From: UBA5078 sp964538025
Lineage (GTDB): Bacteria > Pseudomonadota > Gammaproteobacteria > Pseudomonadales > Pseudohongiellaceae
Length of the DNA: 64,000 bases
Reading direction: 5' to 3'
NCBI GenBank assembly: GCA_964538025.1
Contig: CAZICZ010000002.1
Location: 292,537 to 356,536 of the forward strand
The notes under the pieces were generated by a model that did no database searches, had not been told where the DNA came from, and saw nothing but the letters and a program-made list of their open reading frames with translations. Made by a program: the position numbers and the translations under genes. Shown here one piece after another: positions 1-8,255 of the stretch (the first letter of the stretch is position 1; every line of letters begins with the position of its first letter).

Positions 1-166
1 CTTTGTCAGAGGGATGAACCAGTGACGTGCCTCTCAATTGACGCTTACGCTTTGTCGTCATTTTGGTGAGGATGTGGCTTTTGTTGGCGCTTTTGCGCTT
101 CCATCCACCAGCGGTCAATTTGAACCGCTTAGCAGCACCACGATGGGTTTTAATCTTGTTACTCAT
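1..166 (-). CDS. rpmI: 50S ribosomal protein L35, partial (C-terminus beyond window)
   Basis: Read leftward from an ATG at 166, the translation begins MSNKIKTHRGAAKRFKL and continues with the basic, Lys/Arg-rich pattern of ribosomal protein L35. A GGAG Shine-Dalgarno sits a few bases upstream of the ATG. About 55 residues are visible before the sequence leaves the window, so only the last few residues are missing. It follows infC on the same strand, the usual infC-rpmI-rplT order; L20 would be expected just outside the window. L35 is a small component of the large ribosomal subunit. Identification is secure although the gene is short and incomplete. Confidence 0.95.
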   Translation of the reverse strand, partial: MSNKIKTHRGAAKRFKLTAGGWKRKSANKSHILTKMTTKRKRQLRGTSLVHPSDK

Positions 167-252
167 TGCTTACTCCGCATTTGTCGTTTCCCGATATTCC
201 AGAACACGAGAAACCGTTAAGGGTTAGTTTATGAAACAGCAGGTACAAAAAA

Positions 253-315
253 TCCATTGCTTGAATGCCAAGTTGCAAAACACACCGCTTGCAGTGAATT
301 GGCTTTAGCAATGGA
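253..315 (-). promoter_or_regulatory. Nested stem-loop between infC and rpmI, possible L20 translational operator
   Basis: The 155 bases between infC and rpmI hold three nested complementary segments: 253-261 with 307-315 (TCCATTGCT/AGCAATGGA, 9 bp), 267-271 with 299-303 (GCCAA/TTGGC) and 274-278 with 289-293 (TGCAA/TTGCA). Together they would fold into one long hairpin in the leftward mRNA just before rpmI. In E. coli, L20 represses rpmI-rplT by binding structured mRNA in this region. The pairing is visible in the sequence; the L20 role is an inference from position. Confidence 0.5.
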
Positions 316-321
316 CTAAGA

Positions 322-864
322 TTACTGTTTCTTCTTTTTCACGGGCGACAGCACCATGACGATCTGTCGTCCTTCCATCTTGGGTTCTTGTTCCACTGTG
401 CCGTACTCCTCGAGATCCCTCCCGATTCGCTGTACGAGCTCCAGCCCAAGATGTTGATGGGCAAGTTCGCGGCCGCGGAATCGCAATGACACCTTGGCTT
501 TGTCCCCATCGGTTAAGAAACGCATCAGGTTGCGTAGTTTTACCTGATAGTCTCCCTCTTCCGTCCCTGGTCGAAATTTAATTTCTTTAACTGTGGTTTT
601 ACGCTGTTTCTTCTTATTGGCTACTTTTTGCTTTTTCAAGTCAAAAATGTGTTTGCCATAATCCATGATTTTGCACACTGGAGGCTCTGCCTCCGGCGCA
701 ATCAGCACCAAATCGAGTTTCGCATCACTGGCAGCCGCTCTTGCTTCGTCAATAGACACGATGCCGGCTTGATCTCCATTGGCCAACACCAGGCGAACCT
801 CACTGGCGTCTATATGCTCGTTAATAACGGGCTTCTTAGAACTACTCCTCATAGGCGCTTGTAT
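322..864 (-). CDS. infC: Translation initiation factor IF-3 with probable AUA start
   Basis: IF-3 binds the 30S subunit and enforces start-codon fidelity. The protein aligns in full with family members, including the interdomain stretch IMDYGKHIFDLKKQ, then VKEIKFRPGTEEGDYQVK and a C-terminal KKKKQ. The start is unusual. The first in-frame ATG (850-852) has no Shine-Dalgarno at the right distance. Four codons further upstream an in-frame ATA (862-864) has GGAG ending five bases before it. infC genes commonly use rare starts such as AUU so that IF-3 can repress its own translation, so I choose ATA, giving 180 residues (176 from the ATG). The gene sits between thrS and rpmI, as usual. Family certain; start inferred. 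Confidence 0.93.
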   Translation of the reverse strand: MQAPMRSSSKKPVINEHIDASEVRLVLANGDQAGIVSIDEARAAASDAKLDLVLIAPEAEPPVCKIMDYGKHIFDLKKQKVANKKKQRKTTVKEIKFRPGTEEGDYQVKLRNLMRFLTDGDKAKVSLRFRGRELAHQHLGLELVQRIGRDLEEYGTVEQEPKMEGRQIVMVLSPVKKKKQ

Positions 865-925
865 TTACTCTCCACACTGTATGAATGAGGATGGTGATAA
901 TTCACCACCCATGGATACTTTCACA

Positions 926-2848
926 TTAATTCGCTTCAGTACGTCCCATGCGCGCTACTGCGTTTCGCAGGAACGTCGTGAAGTCGTCAAGGCTCATTGA
1001 CCCGAGATCCTCTCCAGCGCGTGTTCTGACCGAAATTGTGCCAGTTTCTACTTCGCGATCCCCTGCCACTAAGAGGAAAGGGGTCTTCTGGATCGTGTGC
1101 TCGCGGATTTTAAAGCCGATCTTCTCGTTTCTCAAGTCCGCGCTGACGCGAAAGCCCTTGTCTGACAAGGATTTTTGGACTGAAGCGCAATACTGCGCCT
1201 GCTTATCGGTAATATTCAGGACTACCACTTGCTCAGGTGCCAACCAGACAGGTAACGCGCCGGCATAGTGTTCGATCAATACCCCGATGAATCGCTCAAA
1301 CGAACCAAGAATTGCACGGTGGAGCATGACGGGAGTTTGGCGCGCCCCATCTTCACCGACAAATTGAGCGCCCAAGCGCTCAGGCATGGAGAAATCCACT
1401 TGTATCGTGCCGCACTGTTGGACACGACCCATACAATCCTTCAGGGAAAATTCGATCTTGGGGCCGTAGAACGCCCCTTCGCCCGGCAGTAGCTCCCATG
1501 GCAACCCACTGGCATTGAGCGCCTGCTTCAGGGCAAGTTCGGATTTATCCCACAACTCATCGCTACCAACCCGCTTCAGGGGTCGCGTTGAAAGCCTGAG
1601 GATAATCTCGTCGAATCCGAAATCCTTATAGACACCAAATAACAACTTCATGAAGATGGCCACTTCATCCTGAATGCTGCTTTCCGCACAGAATATGTGG
1701 CCGTCGTCCTGAGTAAAACTTCGAACCCGCATCAGACCATGCATGCTGCCCGATGGCTCATAACGATGACAGGAACCGAATTCAGCCAATCGAAGGGGTA
1801 AATCACGATAACTGCGCAGGCCCTGGTTGAAGACTTGAATATGGCAAGGGCAGTTCATTGGCTTGATCGCATACAGCCGGCTGTCGGACTCCACACTAAA
1901 CATCTGATCGGCAAACTTGTCTGCATGTCCGGAGCGTTCCCACAGGGAATAGTCCACAAGCTGAGGCGTCCGGATTTCCAGATACCCATTGGCACGCTGC
2001 AGGGTCTGCATGTAAGACTGGATAACTTGATAAATCGCCCAGCCCTTGGGATGCCAAAACACCATTCCCGGAGCTTCCTCCTGAAAATGGAATAATGACA
2101 ACTTCTTGCCAATTTTACGGTGATCGCGTTTCTCAGCTTCCTCGAGCCGCTGTAAATATTGCTCCAATGCCTTTTTGTCGCCCCACGCAGTTCCATGGAT
2201 GCGCTGCAGCATTTCATTACTCGCATCACCTCGCCAGTAGGCGCCGGCAACATTCGTTAATTTAAACGCTTTGAACTTACCCGTTTCGGGCACATGAGGA
2301 CCGCGGCATAAATCGATGAATTCACCCTGCCGATAAAACGACAAGGGCTCATCACCGGGAATTCCCTTGATAATTTCAACCTTGTACTTCTCGCCCATGC
2401 CTTCAAACATGGCAATTGCTTCTTCGCGAGATAGTACAGAGCGTTCCACGGGAAGATTCTCGGCGACGATGTCGCGCATCGCCGCTTCTATCTTTTCCAA
2501 ATCTTCCGGCGTAAACGGACGCTCGTATGCAAAATCATAGAAAAAACCATCTTCCACAACGGGACCGATGGTGACCTGCGCCTCAGGGAAAAGTCGTTGT
2601 ACTGCCTGGGCCATCAAGTGTGCGCAAGAATGACGTAAAACATCCAGGCCATCCGCATCCCGCTCCGTGATGATGGCTAATTCACAGTCTTCCTCAACGA
2701 CACAGGAAGTGTCTACCAAGGTACCGTTCACTCGCCCAGCCAAGGCTGCGCGAGCCAATCCCGCACCAATTGAGGCTGCAACCTGGGCAACGCTCACTGG
2801 ACTATCAAAGTCTCGTGAACTTCCGTCTGGTAAGACTACTTTGGGCAT
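926..2848 (-). CDS. thrS: Threonyl-tRNA synthetase
   Basis: Cytoplasmic class II synthetase that charges tRNA-Thr and edits Ser-tRNA-Thr. It is 640 residues, a normal length. The N-terminal TGS domain (about 1-60) is followed by the editing domain with its HxxxH motif at His73 and His77, then the catalytic core. The core shows the zinc-site region around NCPCHIQVF and class II motifs such as FRYEPSG-like RYEPSGSMHGLMRVR. The C-terminal anticodon-binding domain is present. The ATG is preceded by AGGA at about five bases. infC follows at a short distance, so the genes are probably co-transcribed. A strong hairpin lies upstream, between tRNA-Val and thrS. Confidence 0.98.
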   Translation of the reverse strand: MPKVVLPDGSSRDFDSPVSVAQVAASIGAGLARAALAGRVNGTLVDTSCVVEEDCELAIITERDADGLDVLRHSCAHLMAQAVQRLFPEAQVTIGPVVEDGFFYDFAYERPFTPEDLEKIEAAMRDIVAENLPVERSVLSREEAIAMFEGMGEKYKVEIIKGIPGDEPLSFYRQGEFIDLCRGPHVPETGKFKAFKLTNVAGAYWRGDASNEMLQRIHGTAWGDKKALEQYLQRLEEAEKRDHRKIGKKLSLFHFQEEAPGMVFWHPKGWAIYQVIQSYMQTLQRANGYLEIRTPQLVDYSLWERSGHADKFADQMFSVESDSRLYAIKPMNCPCHIQVFNQGLRSYRDLPLRLAEFGSCHRYEPSGSMHGLMRVRSFTQDDGHIFCAESSIQDEVAIFMKLLFGVYKDFGFDEIILRLSTRPLKRVGSDELWDKSELALKQALNASGLPWELLPGEGAFYGPKIEFSLKDCMGRVQQCGTIQVDFSMPERLGAQFVGEDGARQTPVMLHRAILGSFERFIGVLIEHYAGALPVWLAPEQVVVLNITDKQAQYCASVQKSLSDKGFRVSADLRNEKIGFKIREHTIQKTPFLLVAGDREVETGTISVRTRAGEDLGSMSLDDFTTFLRNAVARMGRTEAN

Positions 2849-2863
2849 AACATTCCTGATCGC

Positions 2864-2899
2864 AATAACTAAACGAGCCGAAACGACTATTTCGGCTCG
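2864..2899 (-). terminator. Hairpin between tRNA-Val and thrS (terminator or leader)
   Basis: On the minus strand CGAGCCGAAA (2899-2890) pairs perfectly with TTTCGGCTCG (2883-2874) around a six-base loop, followed by TTTAGTTATT. This fits a Rho-independent terminator of the tRNA-Val transcript. It lies only 26 bases before the thrS start codon, so it could instead be a regulatory leader for thrS. The sequence alone does not decide between them. Confidence 0.6.
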
Positions 2900-2976
2900 C
2901 GGTCTGAAAACTCGAGATTTATGTTAGCTTCCTCACGTTCAGATCACACTGCAAGTGAGGATTTAGGAGGTCTATT

Positions 2977-3053
<77 letters not shown>

Positions 3054-3079
3054 AAATCGACTTCCGCAAAAGAACGGCG

Positions 3080-3108
3080 ATTATAGGGGCATGGTTTTAA
3101 AACTACAA
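3080..3108 (-). promoter_or_regulatory. Probable sigma-70 promoter for tRNA-Val
   Basis: On the minus strand a perfect TATAAT (3085-3080) lies 17 bases from TTGTAG (3108-3103), about 27 bases before the tRNA-Val 5' end. The -10 is consensus and the -35 matches only partly. The spacing and placement just upstream of a stable RNA gene support the call. Confidence 0.6.
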
Positions 3109-3175
3109 TACAATCACACTGTTGGAACACGAAAATAAGACGTTTGAAGAAGTCGTTTAAGCCCGCCGATCGAGG

Positions 3176-5200
3176 TTAAGTCTCCAACAAGGAACGCTTC
3201 AATTCCGCAATACGATCACGTGTTGCTGCCGCCTGCTCAAAATCAAGATTTCTTGCTAGCTCATACATTTTTGCTTCAAGTTGCGAGATTTCCTTCGCCA
3301 AGGATTTCGGATCACCTCCGGAAAAACTTTCAGCAGATTCGCGTCCGCGCCTTTCAGGCGATTTGCCCCGCTTGCTCGCACGGGAGTCGCTCGCTCCTCC
3401 GTATGCCCCTTCCATCACATCACTGATGCGTTTGCTGACCCCCACGGGTTGTATATTGTGCAGGGCATTGAATTCGATTTGCGTGTTTCGTCGCTTTTCT
3501 GATTCTGCAATCGCACGCTCCATGGAGCCCGTCATGCGATCGGCATATAAGATTGCCTTGCCCCGAAGATTTCTAGCTGCACGGCCAATTGTCTGGATCA
3601 GAGAGCGCTCCGATCGTAAAAAGCCTTCTTTGTCGGCATCCAGAATGGCAACGAGCGACACTTCGGGGATATCCAATCCCTCGCGCAACAGGTTAATTCC
3701 TACCAGCACATCAAAATTTCCCAAGCGCAAATCACGTATTATTTCCGACCGTTCTACGGTATCGATGTCCGAATGAAGATAGCGCACGCGGACATCGTGC
3801 TCGCTAAGATAATCCGTTAAATCCTCCGCCATACGCTTTGTCAGGACAGTAACGAGGACACGCTCCTCTCTTGCCGTCACGTGACGTATTTCTGAGAGCA
3901 AATTGTCCACCTGCGATATCGCAGGCCGAACCTCGAGCTCAGGATCTACCAACCCCGTCGGCCTCACAACCTGGCGCACCAGCTGCCCGGCATGTTCCGC
4001 CTCATAGGGACCGGGTGTGGCTGACACATAAATGATCTGGGGTGTCATGGCTTCCCATTCCTCAAATCGCAAAGGGCGATTGTCCAGTGCGGAAGGCAAG
4101 CGAAAACCGTACTGCACCAACGTTTCCTTGCGAGACCTATCTCCTTTGTACATTGCCCCAAGTTGCGGAATTGACACATGGGATTCATCGGCTATTACCA
4201 GCGCATTGGGAGGCAAATAATCATACAAGGTCGGTGGCGGTTGACCGGCTCCTCGACCTGACAAATAGCGAGAGTAATTTTCTATTCCAGTGCAGTATCC
4301 CAGCTCAGCAATCATTTCAAGATCAAATCGCGTCCGTTGTGCCAGGCGCTGTGCTTCGACCAACTGATGATTGCTTTCCAGTTGTGCGAGCCTTTCATTG
4401 AGTTCCTGCTTAATCTGGTCCATGGCGTCAATCATGGTTTGGCGCGGTGTCACATAATGCGACTTCGGGAAAACTGTCAGTCGCGGCACCTTCTTGATCA
4501 CTGCCCCGGTGAGCGGATCAAAATAGGAAAGCGATTCCACTTCGTCGTCAAATAGTTCGATGCGAATCGCATTTTTCTCCGATTCAGCGGGATATACGTC
4601 AATGACATCGCCCCTTACGCGATACGTCGCTCTCTGCAACTCCATGTCGTTGCGGGTGTACTGCATTTCGGCAAGTCGACGCAGAATGCTGCGCTGATCG
4701 GCTTTTTCACCTCGATTAAGGTGAAGCACCATCTGCAGGTAGGCGCGTGGATCACCAAGACCATAAATCGCAGAGACCGTCGCCACCACAATGACATCGG
4801 GTCTCTCGAGCAAGGCTTTGGTGGCCGAAAGCCGCATCTGTTCTATGTGTTCATTGATGGAAGAATCTTTTTCGATGTAAAGATCAGATGACGGGACGTA
4901 GGCTTCCGGTTGGTAGTAATCATAGTAAGAAACAAAATACTCCACTGCGTTGTCTGGAAAAAACTCCTTGAACTCTCCGTAGAGTTGCGCCGCCAACGTT
5001 TTGTTAGGGGCCATGACAAGCGCTGGACGCTGCGTTCTCTCGATCACATTTGCAATCGTGAACGTTTTGCCTGACCCGGTAACCCCGAGAAGTGTTTGTG
5101 CTGCCAGACCACTTTCCAAGCCTTCGACGAGAGACTCAATAGCCTGAGGCTGATCACCCGCCGGAGCAAAGCGAGAGTGAATTTTGAAAGGCGTGTGCAT
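3176..5200 (-). CDS. uvrB: Excinuclease ABC subunit B
   Basis: UvrB is the damage-verification helicase of nucleotide excision repair, acting with UvrA, UvrC and UvrD. With the ATG at 5200 it is 674 residues, typical for the family. Visible features are Walker A GVTGSGKT (about 39-46), the aromatic beta-hairpin YYDYYQPEAYVPSSD that inserts between DNA strands, DESHVSIPQ, helicase motif VGINLLREGLDIPEV, the QTIGRAARN motif, and a C-terminal UVR coiled coil (last 40 residues) that binds UvrC. A TTG at 5212 could add four residues, but neither start has a clear Shine-Dalgarno; the ATG gives the usual N-terminus. No LexA box was recognised upstream. Confidence 0.97.
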   Translation of the reverse strand: MHTPFKIHSRFAPAGDQPQAIESLVEGLESGLAAQTLLGVTGSGKTFTIANVIERTQRPALVMAPNKTLAAQLYGEFKEFFPDNAVEYFVSYYDYYQPEAYVPSSDLYIEKDSSINEHIEQMRLSATKALLERPDVIVVATVSAIYGLGDPRAYLQMVLHLNRGEKADQRSILRRLAEMQYTRNDMELQRATYRVRGDVIDVYPAESEKNAIRIELFDDEVESLSYFDPLTGAVIKKVPRLTVFPKSHYVTPRQTMIDAMDQIKQELNERLAQLESNHQLVEAQRLAQRTRFDLEMIAELGYCTGIENYSRYLSGRGAGQPPPTLYDYLPPNALVIADESHVSIPQLGAMYKGDRSRKETLVQYGFRLPSALDNRPLRFEEWEAMTPQIIYVSATPGPYEAEHAGQLVRQVVRPTGLVDPELEVRPAISQVDNLLSEIRHVTAREERVLVTVLTKRMAEDLTDYLSEHDVRVRYLHSDIDTVERSEIIRDLRLGNFDVLVGINLLREGLDIPEVSLVAILDADKEGFLRSERSLIQTIGRAARNLRGKAILYADRMTGSMERAIAESEKRRNTQIEFNALHNIQPVGVSKRISDVMEGAYGGASDSRASKRGKSPERRGRESAESFSGGDPKSLAKEISQLEAKMYELARNLDFEQAAATRDRIAELKRSLLET

Positions 5201-5279
5201 GAAAATTACCAATGCGATCAGACAGACAGGCGGGCGATTATAGCAGCAAAGAATTGTCCGTTAGGCGACTCTATAAGGG

Positions 5280-5308
5280 TTGACCACTCAGTCGATACTG
5301 ATTAGTAT
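5280..5308 (+). promoter_or_regulatory. Sigma-70 promoter for tRNA-Asn
   Basis: TTGACC (5280-5285) and TAGTAT (5303-5308) are separated by exactly 17 bases. Transcription would start near 5315, about 30 bases before the mature tRNA-Asn. Both hexamers are close to consensus, as expected for a single-copy stable RNA promoter. Confidence 0.7.
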
Positions 5309-5344
5309 ACGCACGCTTTGAAGACATCCCGATGGTGTCGTTAC

Positions 5345-5419
5345 TGCCCAATAGCTCAATGGTAGAGTAGGTGACTGTTAATCACTTGGTTCCTGGTTCG
5401 AGCCCAGGTTGGGCAGCCA
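5345..5419 (+). tRNA. tRNA-Asn(GTT)
   Basis: A 75-base cloverleaf with acceptor arms TGCCCAA and TTGGGCA, discriminator G and encoded CCA (5417-5419). The anticodon arm GGTGA-CTGTTAA-TCACT gives anticodon GTT (Asn). The T arm CCTGG-TTCGAGC-CCAGG is perfect, and the D stem GCTC/GAGT contains one G-U pair. It lies between uvrB (divergent) and the cyclophilin gene. Confidence 0.97.
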
Positions 5420-5621
5420 AATCTTTCGTTCCCCCCTCCCCGTTTTTATCTGACACCCCGGCTAACCCTCTGTTCAGCCAGTATTCATCCGCTGCGGTCC
5501 ACTCTGTCTCTGGCTAACTACCCCACTCGCTGATGCAAAGGTGAATCAATCTTTATCCGCCTTGTCACAATCGGGTATAGTGGCCACCGAATTCACTACT
5601 CTCGATAGGAGAAACTCTCGC

Positions 5622-6185
5622 ATGCGCAGCCTCGTTGTCGCCCTATTACTGACCTTAAGCAGTGTTGTAAGCGCTGCAGAAAACGCCAATCCTATTGTCG
5701 TGATGGAAACGAACAAAGGGACCGTTAAGATTGAACTCTGGCAGGACAAGACTCCCATTACGGTGGCAAATTTCCTGCAGTACGTGGACAGTGCCTATTA
5801 CGATGGTCTGATTTTTCACCGCGTAATCCCTGGCTTCATGATTCAGGGAGGGGGATTCTCAGAGGACATGGTTCAGAAATCCACACTTGCCCAGATCAAG
5901 AACGAAGCAACGGCTGAACTTCGCAACAGCCGGGGAACACTGGCCATGGCGCGCACTCAGGTAGTAGACAGTGCCACAAGCCAGTTCTTTATCAACGTCG
6001 TGGACAATGATTTCTTGAACCACACCGATGAAACACCGCGGGGCTTCGGCTATGCCGTGTTTGGTGAGGTGATAGACGGAATGTCAATCGTTGATGAGAT
6101 TGCGAATGTCACTACCGGGAATCGCGGCATATTTCAGGACGTACCAGTCGAACCCGTCATTATTCTGTCAATCAAGCGCGAATAA
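5622..6185 (+). CDS. ppiA: Periplasmic peptidyl-prolyl cis-trans isomerase, cyclophilin type
   Basis: Cyclophilin that isomerises Xaa-Pro bonds during folding of exported proteins. The ATG at 5622 has AGGAGA about ten bases upstream and yields a clear signal peptide (MRSLVVALLLTLSSVVSAAE) cleaved near AAE, so the product is periplasmic. The core carries the family signature from YYDGLIFHRVIPGFMIQGGG, the active-site Arg in FHRV, and SQFFINVVDN, and ends in IILSIKRE. The length, 187 residues, matches PpiA. An in-frame GTG upstream would bury the signal sequence and is rejected. A second secreted cyclophilin lies at 29186-29794. A convergent stem-loop separates it from the leftward wbpM-like gene. 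Confidence 0.93.
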   Translation: MRSLVVALLLTLSSVVSAAENANPIVVMETNKGTVKIELWQDKTPITVANFLQYVDSAYYDGLIFHRVIPGFMIQGGGFSEDMVQKSTLAQIKNEATAELRNSRGTLAMARTQVVDSATSQFFINVVDNDFLNHTDETPRGFGYAVFGEVIDGMSIVDEIANVTTGNRGIFQDVPVEPVIILSIKRE

Positions 6186-6202
6186 AGCTGATGTTCCAAG
6201 GA

Positions 6203-6231
6203 GGTGAGAGGTAGCTGCAAAATCTCTCACC
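6203..6231. terminator. Bidirectional stem-loop between converging genes
   Basis: GGTGAGAG (6203-6210) pairs with CTCTCACC (6224-6231) around a 13-base loop. The plus strand continues with a pyrimidine tract (CTTCTTCTTG). It sits exactly between the cyclophilin stop and the wbpM-like stop codon, which it overlaps, and could terminate transcription from the cyclophilin side. There is no long T run, so the call is moderate. Confidence 0.45.
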
Positions 6232-8201
6232 TACTCCTTCTTCTTGTACAAACTGGTGACTTTTCCACTAGTTACGGCGTCGGATCGGTCCTCCGTATTG
6301 CTCAGTGCTTGCTCCCGATAGACTTCCGACTCCACTTCTTTGGGCTCAAACCCGTCAACTGCGTACACGAGAATTTCCCGTATTTGGCGTAAATCCAGGC
6401 GTTTACACGCATTCTGCAGTCGCACCACCAGCCCCTCGAGTTCGGACCAACTCAATGCGACTTCTTCTGCCCGCATAATCTTGGGATGCTCAGTGCCTGT
6501 GACCGACTCGCCAATCAGAAGCTCTTCAAACAACTTTTCACCAGGGCGCAATCCTGTGTATTCGATCGCGATGTCGCCACGGTAGGAATGCTCATCTTTT
6601 ACGTCGTAGCCCATGAGATGAATCATTTTCTTCGCTAAGTCCACAATGCGAATCGGTTCATGCATATCCAAGACAAAGACATCGCCTCCGGTCGCCATTG
6701 ATCCCGCCTGAATAACGAGCTGGGCGGCCTCCTGAACAGTCATGAAATACCGCGTAACCTCTGGGTGAGTGACGGTGACGGGCCCCCCCATATTGATCTG
6801 ACGCCGAAACAATGGCACTACGGAACCGGAAGACCCCAGCACATTGCCAAATCGAACCATGCTGAAACGGGTTGCACTCTTGTTGTAGGCCATTGCCTGG
6901 AGGAGTTGTTCTGCAAAACGCTTGGTCGCCCCCATAAAATTCGTAGGACGAACCGCTTTGTCCGTGGAGATCAGTACAAAGTTGCTTACCCCCGCTTTCT
7001 CGGCCGCCTGTGCCGTCACCAGGGTCCCGAAAATATTGTTTTGCACGCCTTCAATAATATTGCTTTCCACCATGGGAACCTGTTTATAGGCAGCGGCGTG
7101 GTAGACAGTCTGCACGCCATAGCGACGCATGACGTGTTCCATCAATTGCGGATTACCGACGTTCCCAAGCAATGCCACCAATTCAATCTGCTGCCCGCCT
7201 TCGAGGGCATTTCGAGTTTCCAGCAATTCGTTTTCGACGGTGTAGAGGCCATATTCGTAACTATCGAGCAGGACGAGTCGGCGCGGTCGCAGCATGAGTA
7301 TCTGGCGGCATAGCTCGGACCCGATTGAGCCAGCGGCCCCCGTAACCATGACCGCGCACTCGCTGATACAGGCCCGCATCAAAGTGGCATTGGGTGGCAC
7401 GATATCCCGTCCTAGCAGATCCTCGATATCGATATCGCGCACTTCGTCCACCCCAACCTTCCCTGTCACCATATCAAACAGGTCGGGCACGGTTTTCACG
7501 TGCACCGGCAGGTGTTCCAGCCGCGTTAAAATCTCCTTTCGCTCTGCATGCGTCGCAGAAGGAATCGCGAGTAAAATTTGGCGGACAGAGTAGTTTTCGA
7601 TGAGGTCTGAAAGTGCTCCGGGACTGTAGACCCGGATGCCATGGACGGTGTTGCCAATGAGTCCACGGCTGTCATCCACGAATGCCACAGGCAGATATTG
7701 ATCACCGTTTTGAAGCGCTGCCACTAACTGCATGCCGGAGCTTCCAGCGCCATAAATGATGATGGGTTCTTTAGGTCGAAAATTTTGAATCAGATTGAGG
7801 AGCGCTACCTTGGCGACAAACCGGCTCCCCCCAATGAACAACAAGGCAATCATCCAGTAAATTGGAAAAATCGCATTGTCACGCGAGGTTTCAGGAACGA
7901 AAAAGAACGTGGTAGCCGCAAGGAGCAGTGTCGAAATCGTGACACCCTGCAAGACAATAAAGCCAGACTGCACGCCCATGTAAAGCAGGATGGCGCGATA
8001 AAGACCGATACGGAAGAAAACAAGCACGCTGGCAAGATTGGCCAGCACAAAATAGGTGGTGAGACCCTCATAGACCGAAAGTAATTCGGACCCAAGCAAC
8101 TCGAAAGATAGCCAGAGTGCGAGAGTCAGCATCACGCTGTCGGCCATCATCATTAGCAATTGCTTGACTGTGCGGGACAGCGGGATCGTGTACACATTCA
8201 T
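6231..8201 (-). CDS. wbpM: Membrane-anchored NDP-sugar 4,6-dehydratase (WbpM/CapD family)
   Basis: Inner-membrane enzyme of the large FlaA1/WbpM type that converts UDP-GlcNAc to a 4-keto-6-deoxy sugar, an early step in O-antigen or capsule synthesis. It has 656 residues from ATG 8201 (AGGA about nine bases upstream). The N-terminus has about four membrane helices (20-130), then a CoA-binding-like Rossmann fold (IIYGAGSSGMQLV), then the catalytic SDR domain starting MVTGAAGSIGSELCRQI. The catalytic region STDKAVRPTNFMGATKR has Met where classical SDRs have Tyr (S-M-K triad), as in WbpM. It is transcribed behind the wbpL-like gene. Dehydratase family certain; exact sugar unknown. Confidence 0.93.
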   Translation of the reverse strand: MNVYTIPLSRTVKQLLMMMADSVMLTLALWLSFELLGSELLSVYEGLTTYFVLANLASVLVFFRIGLYRAILLYMGVQSGFIVLQGVTISTLLLAATTFFFVPETSRDNAIFPIYWMIALLFIGGSRFVAKVALLNLIQNFRPKEPIIIYGAGSSGMQLVAALQNGDQYLPVAFVDDSRGLIGNTVHGIRVYSPGALSDLIENYSVRQILLAIPSATHAERKEILTRLEHLPVHVKTVPDLFDMVTGKVGVDEVRDIDIEDLLGRDIVPPNATLMRACISECAVMVTGAAGSIGSELCRQILMLRPRRLVLLDSYEYGLYTVENELLETRNALEGGQQIELVALLGNVGNPQLMEHVMRRYGVQTVYHAAAYKQVPMVESNIIEGVQNNIFGTLVTAQAAEKAGVSNFVLISTDKAVRPTNFMGATKRFAEQLLQAMAYNKSATRFSMVRFGNVLGSSGSVVPLFRRQINMGGPVTVTHPEVTRYFMTVQEAAQLVIQAGSMATGGDVFVLDMHEPIRIVDLAKKMIHLMGYDVKDEHSYRGDIAIEYTGLRPGEKLFEELLIGESVTGTEHPKIMRAEEVALSWSELEGLVVRLQNACKRLDLRQIREILVYAVDGFEPKEVESEVYREQALSNTEDRSDAVTSGKVTSLYKKKE

Positions 8202-8255
8202 AATGGAATCCTGTGCCGGTTGAAGCACGCTCTCGTGAATCTTGACCCAATTCCC

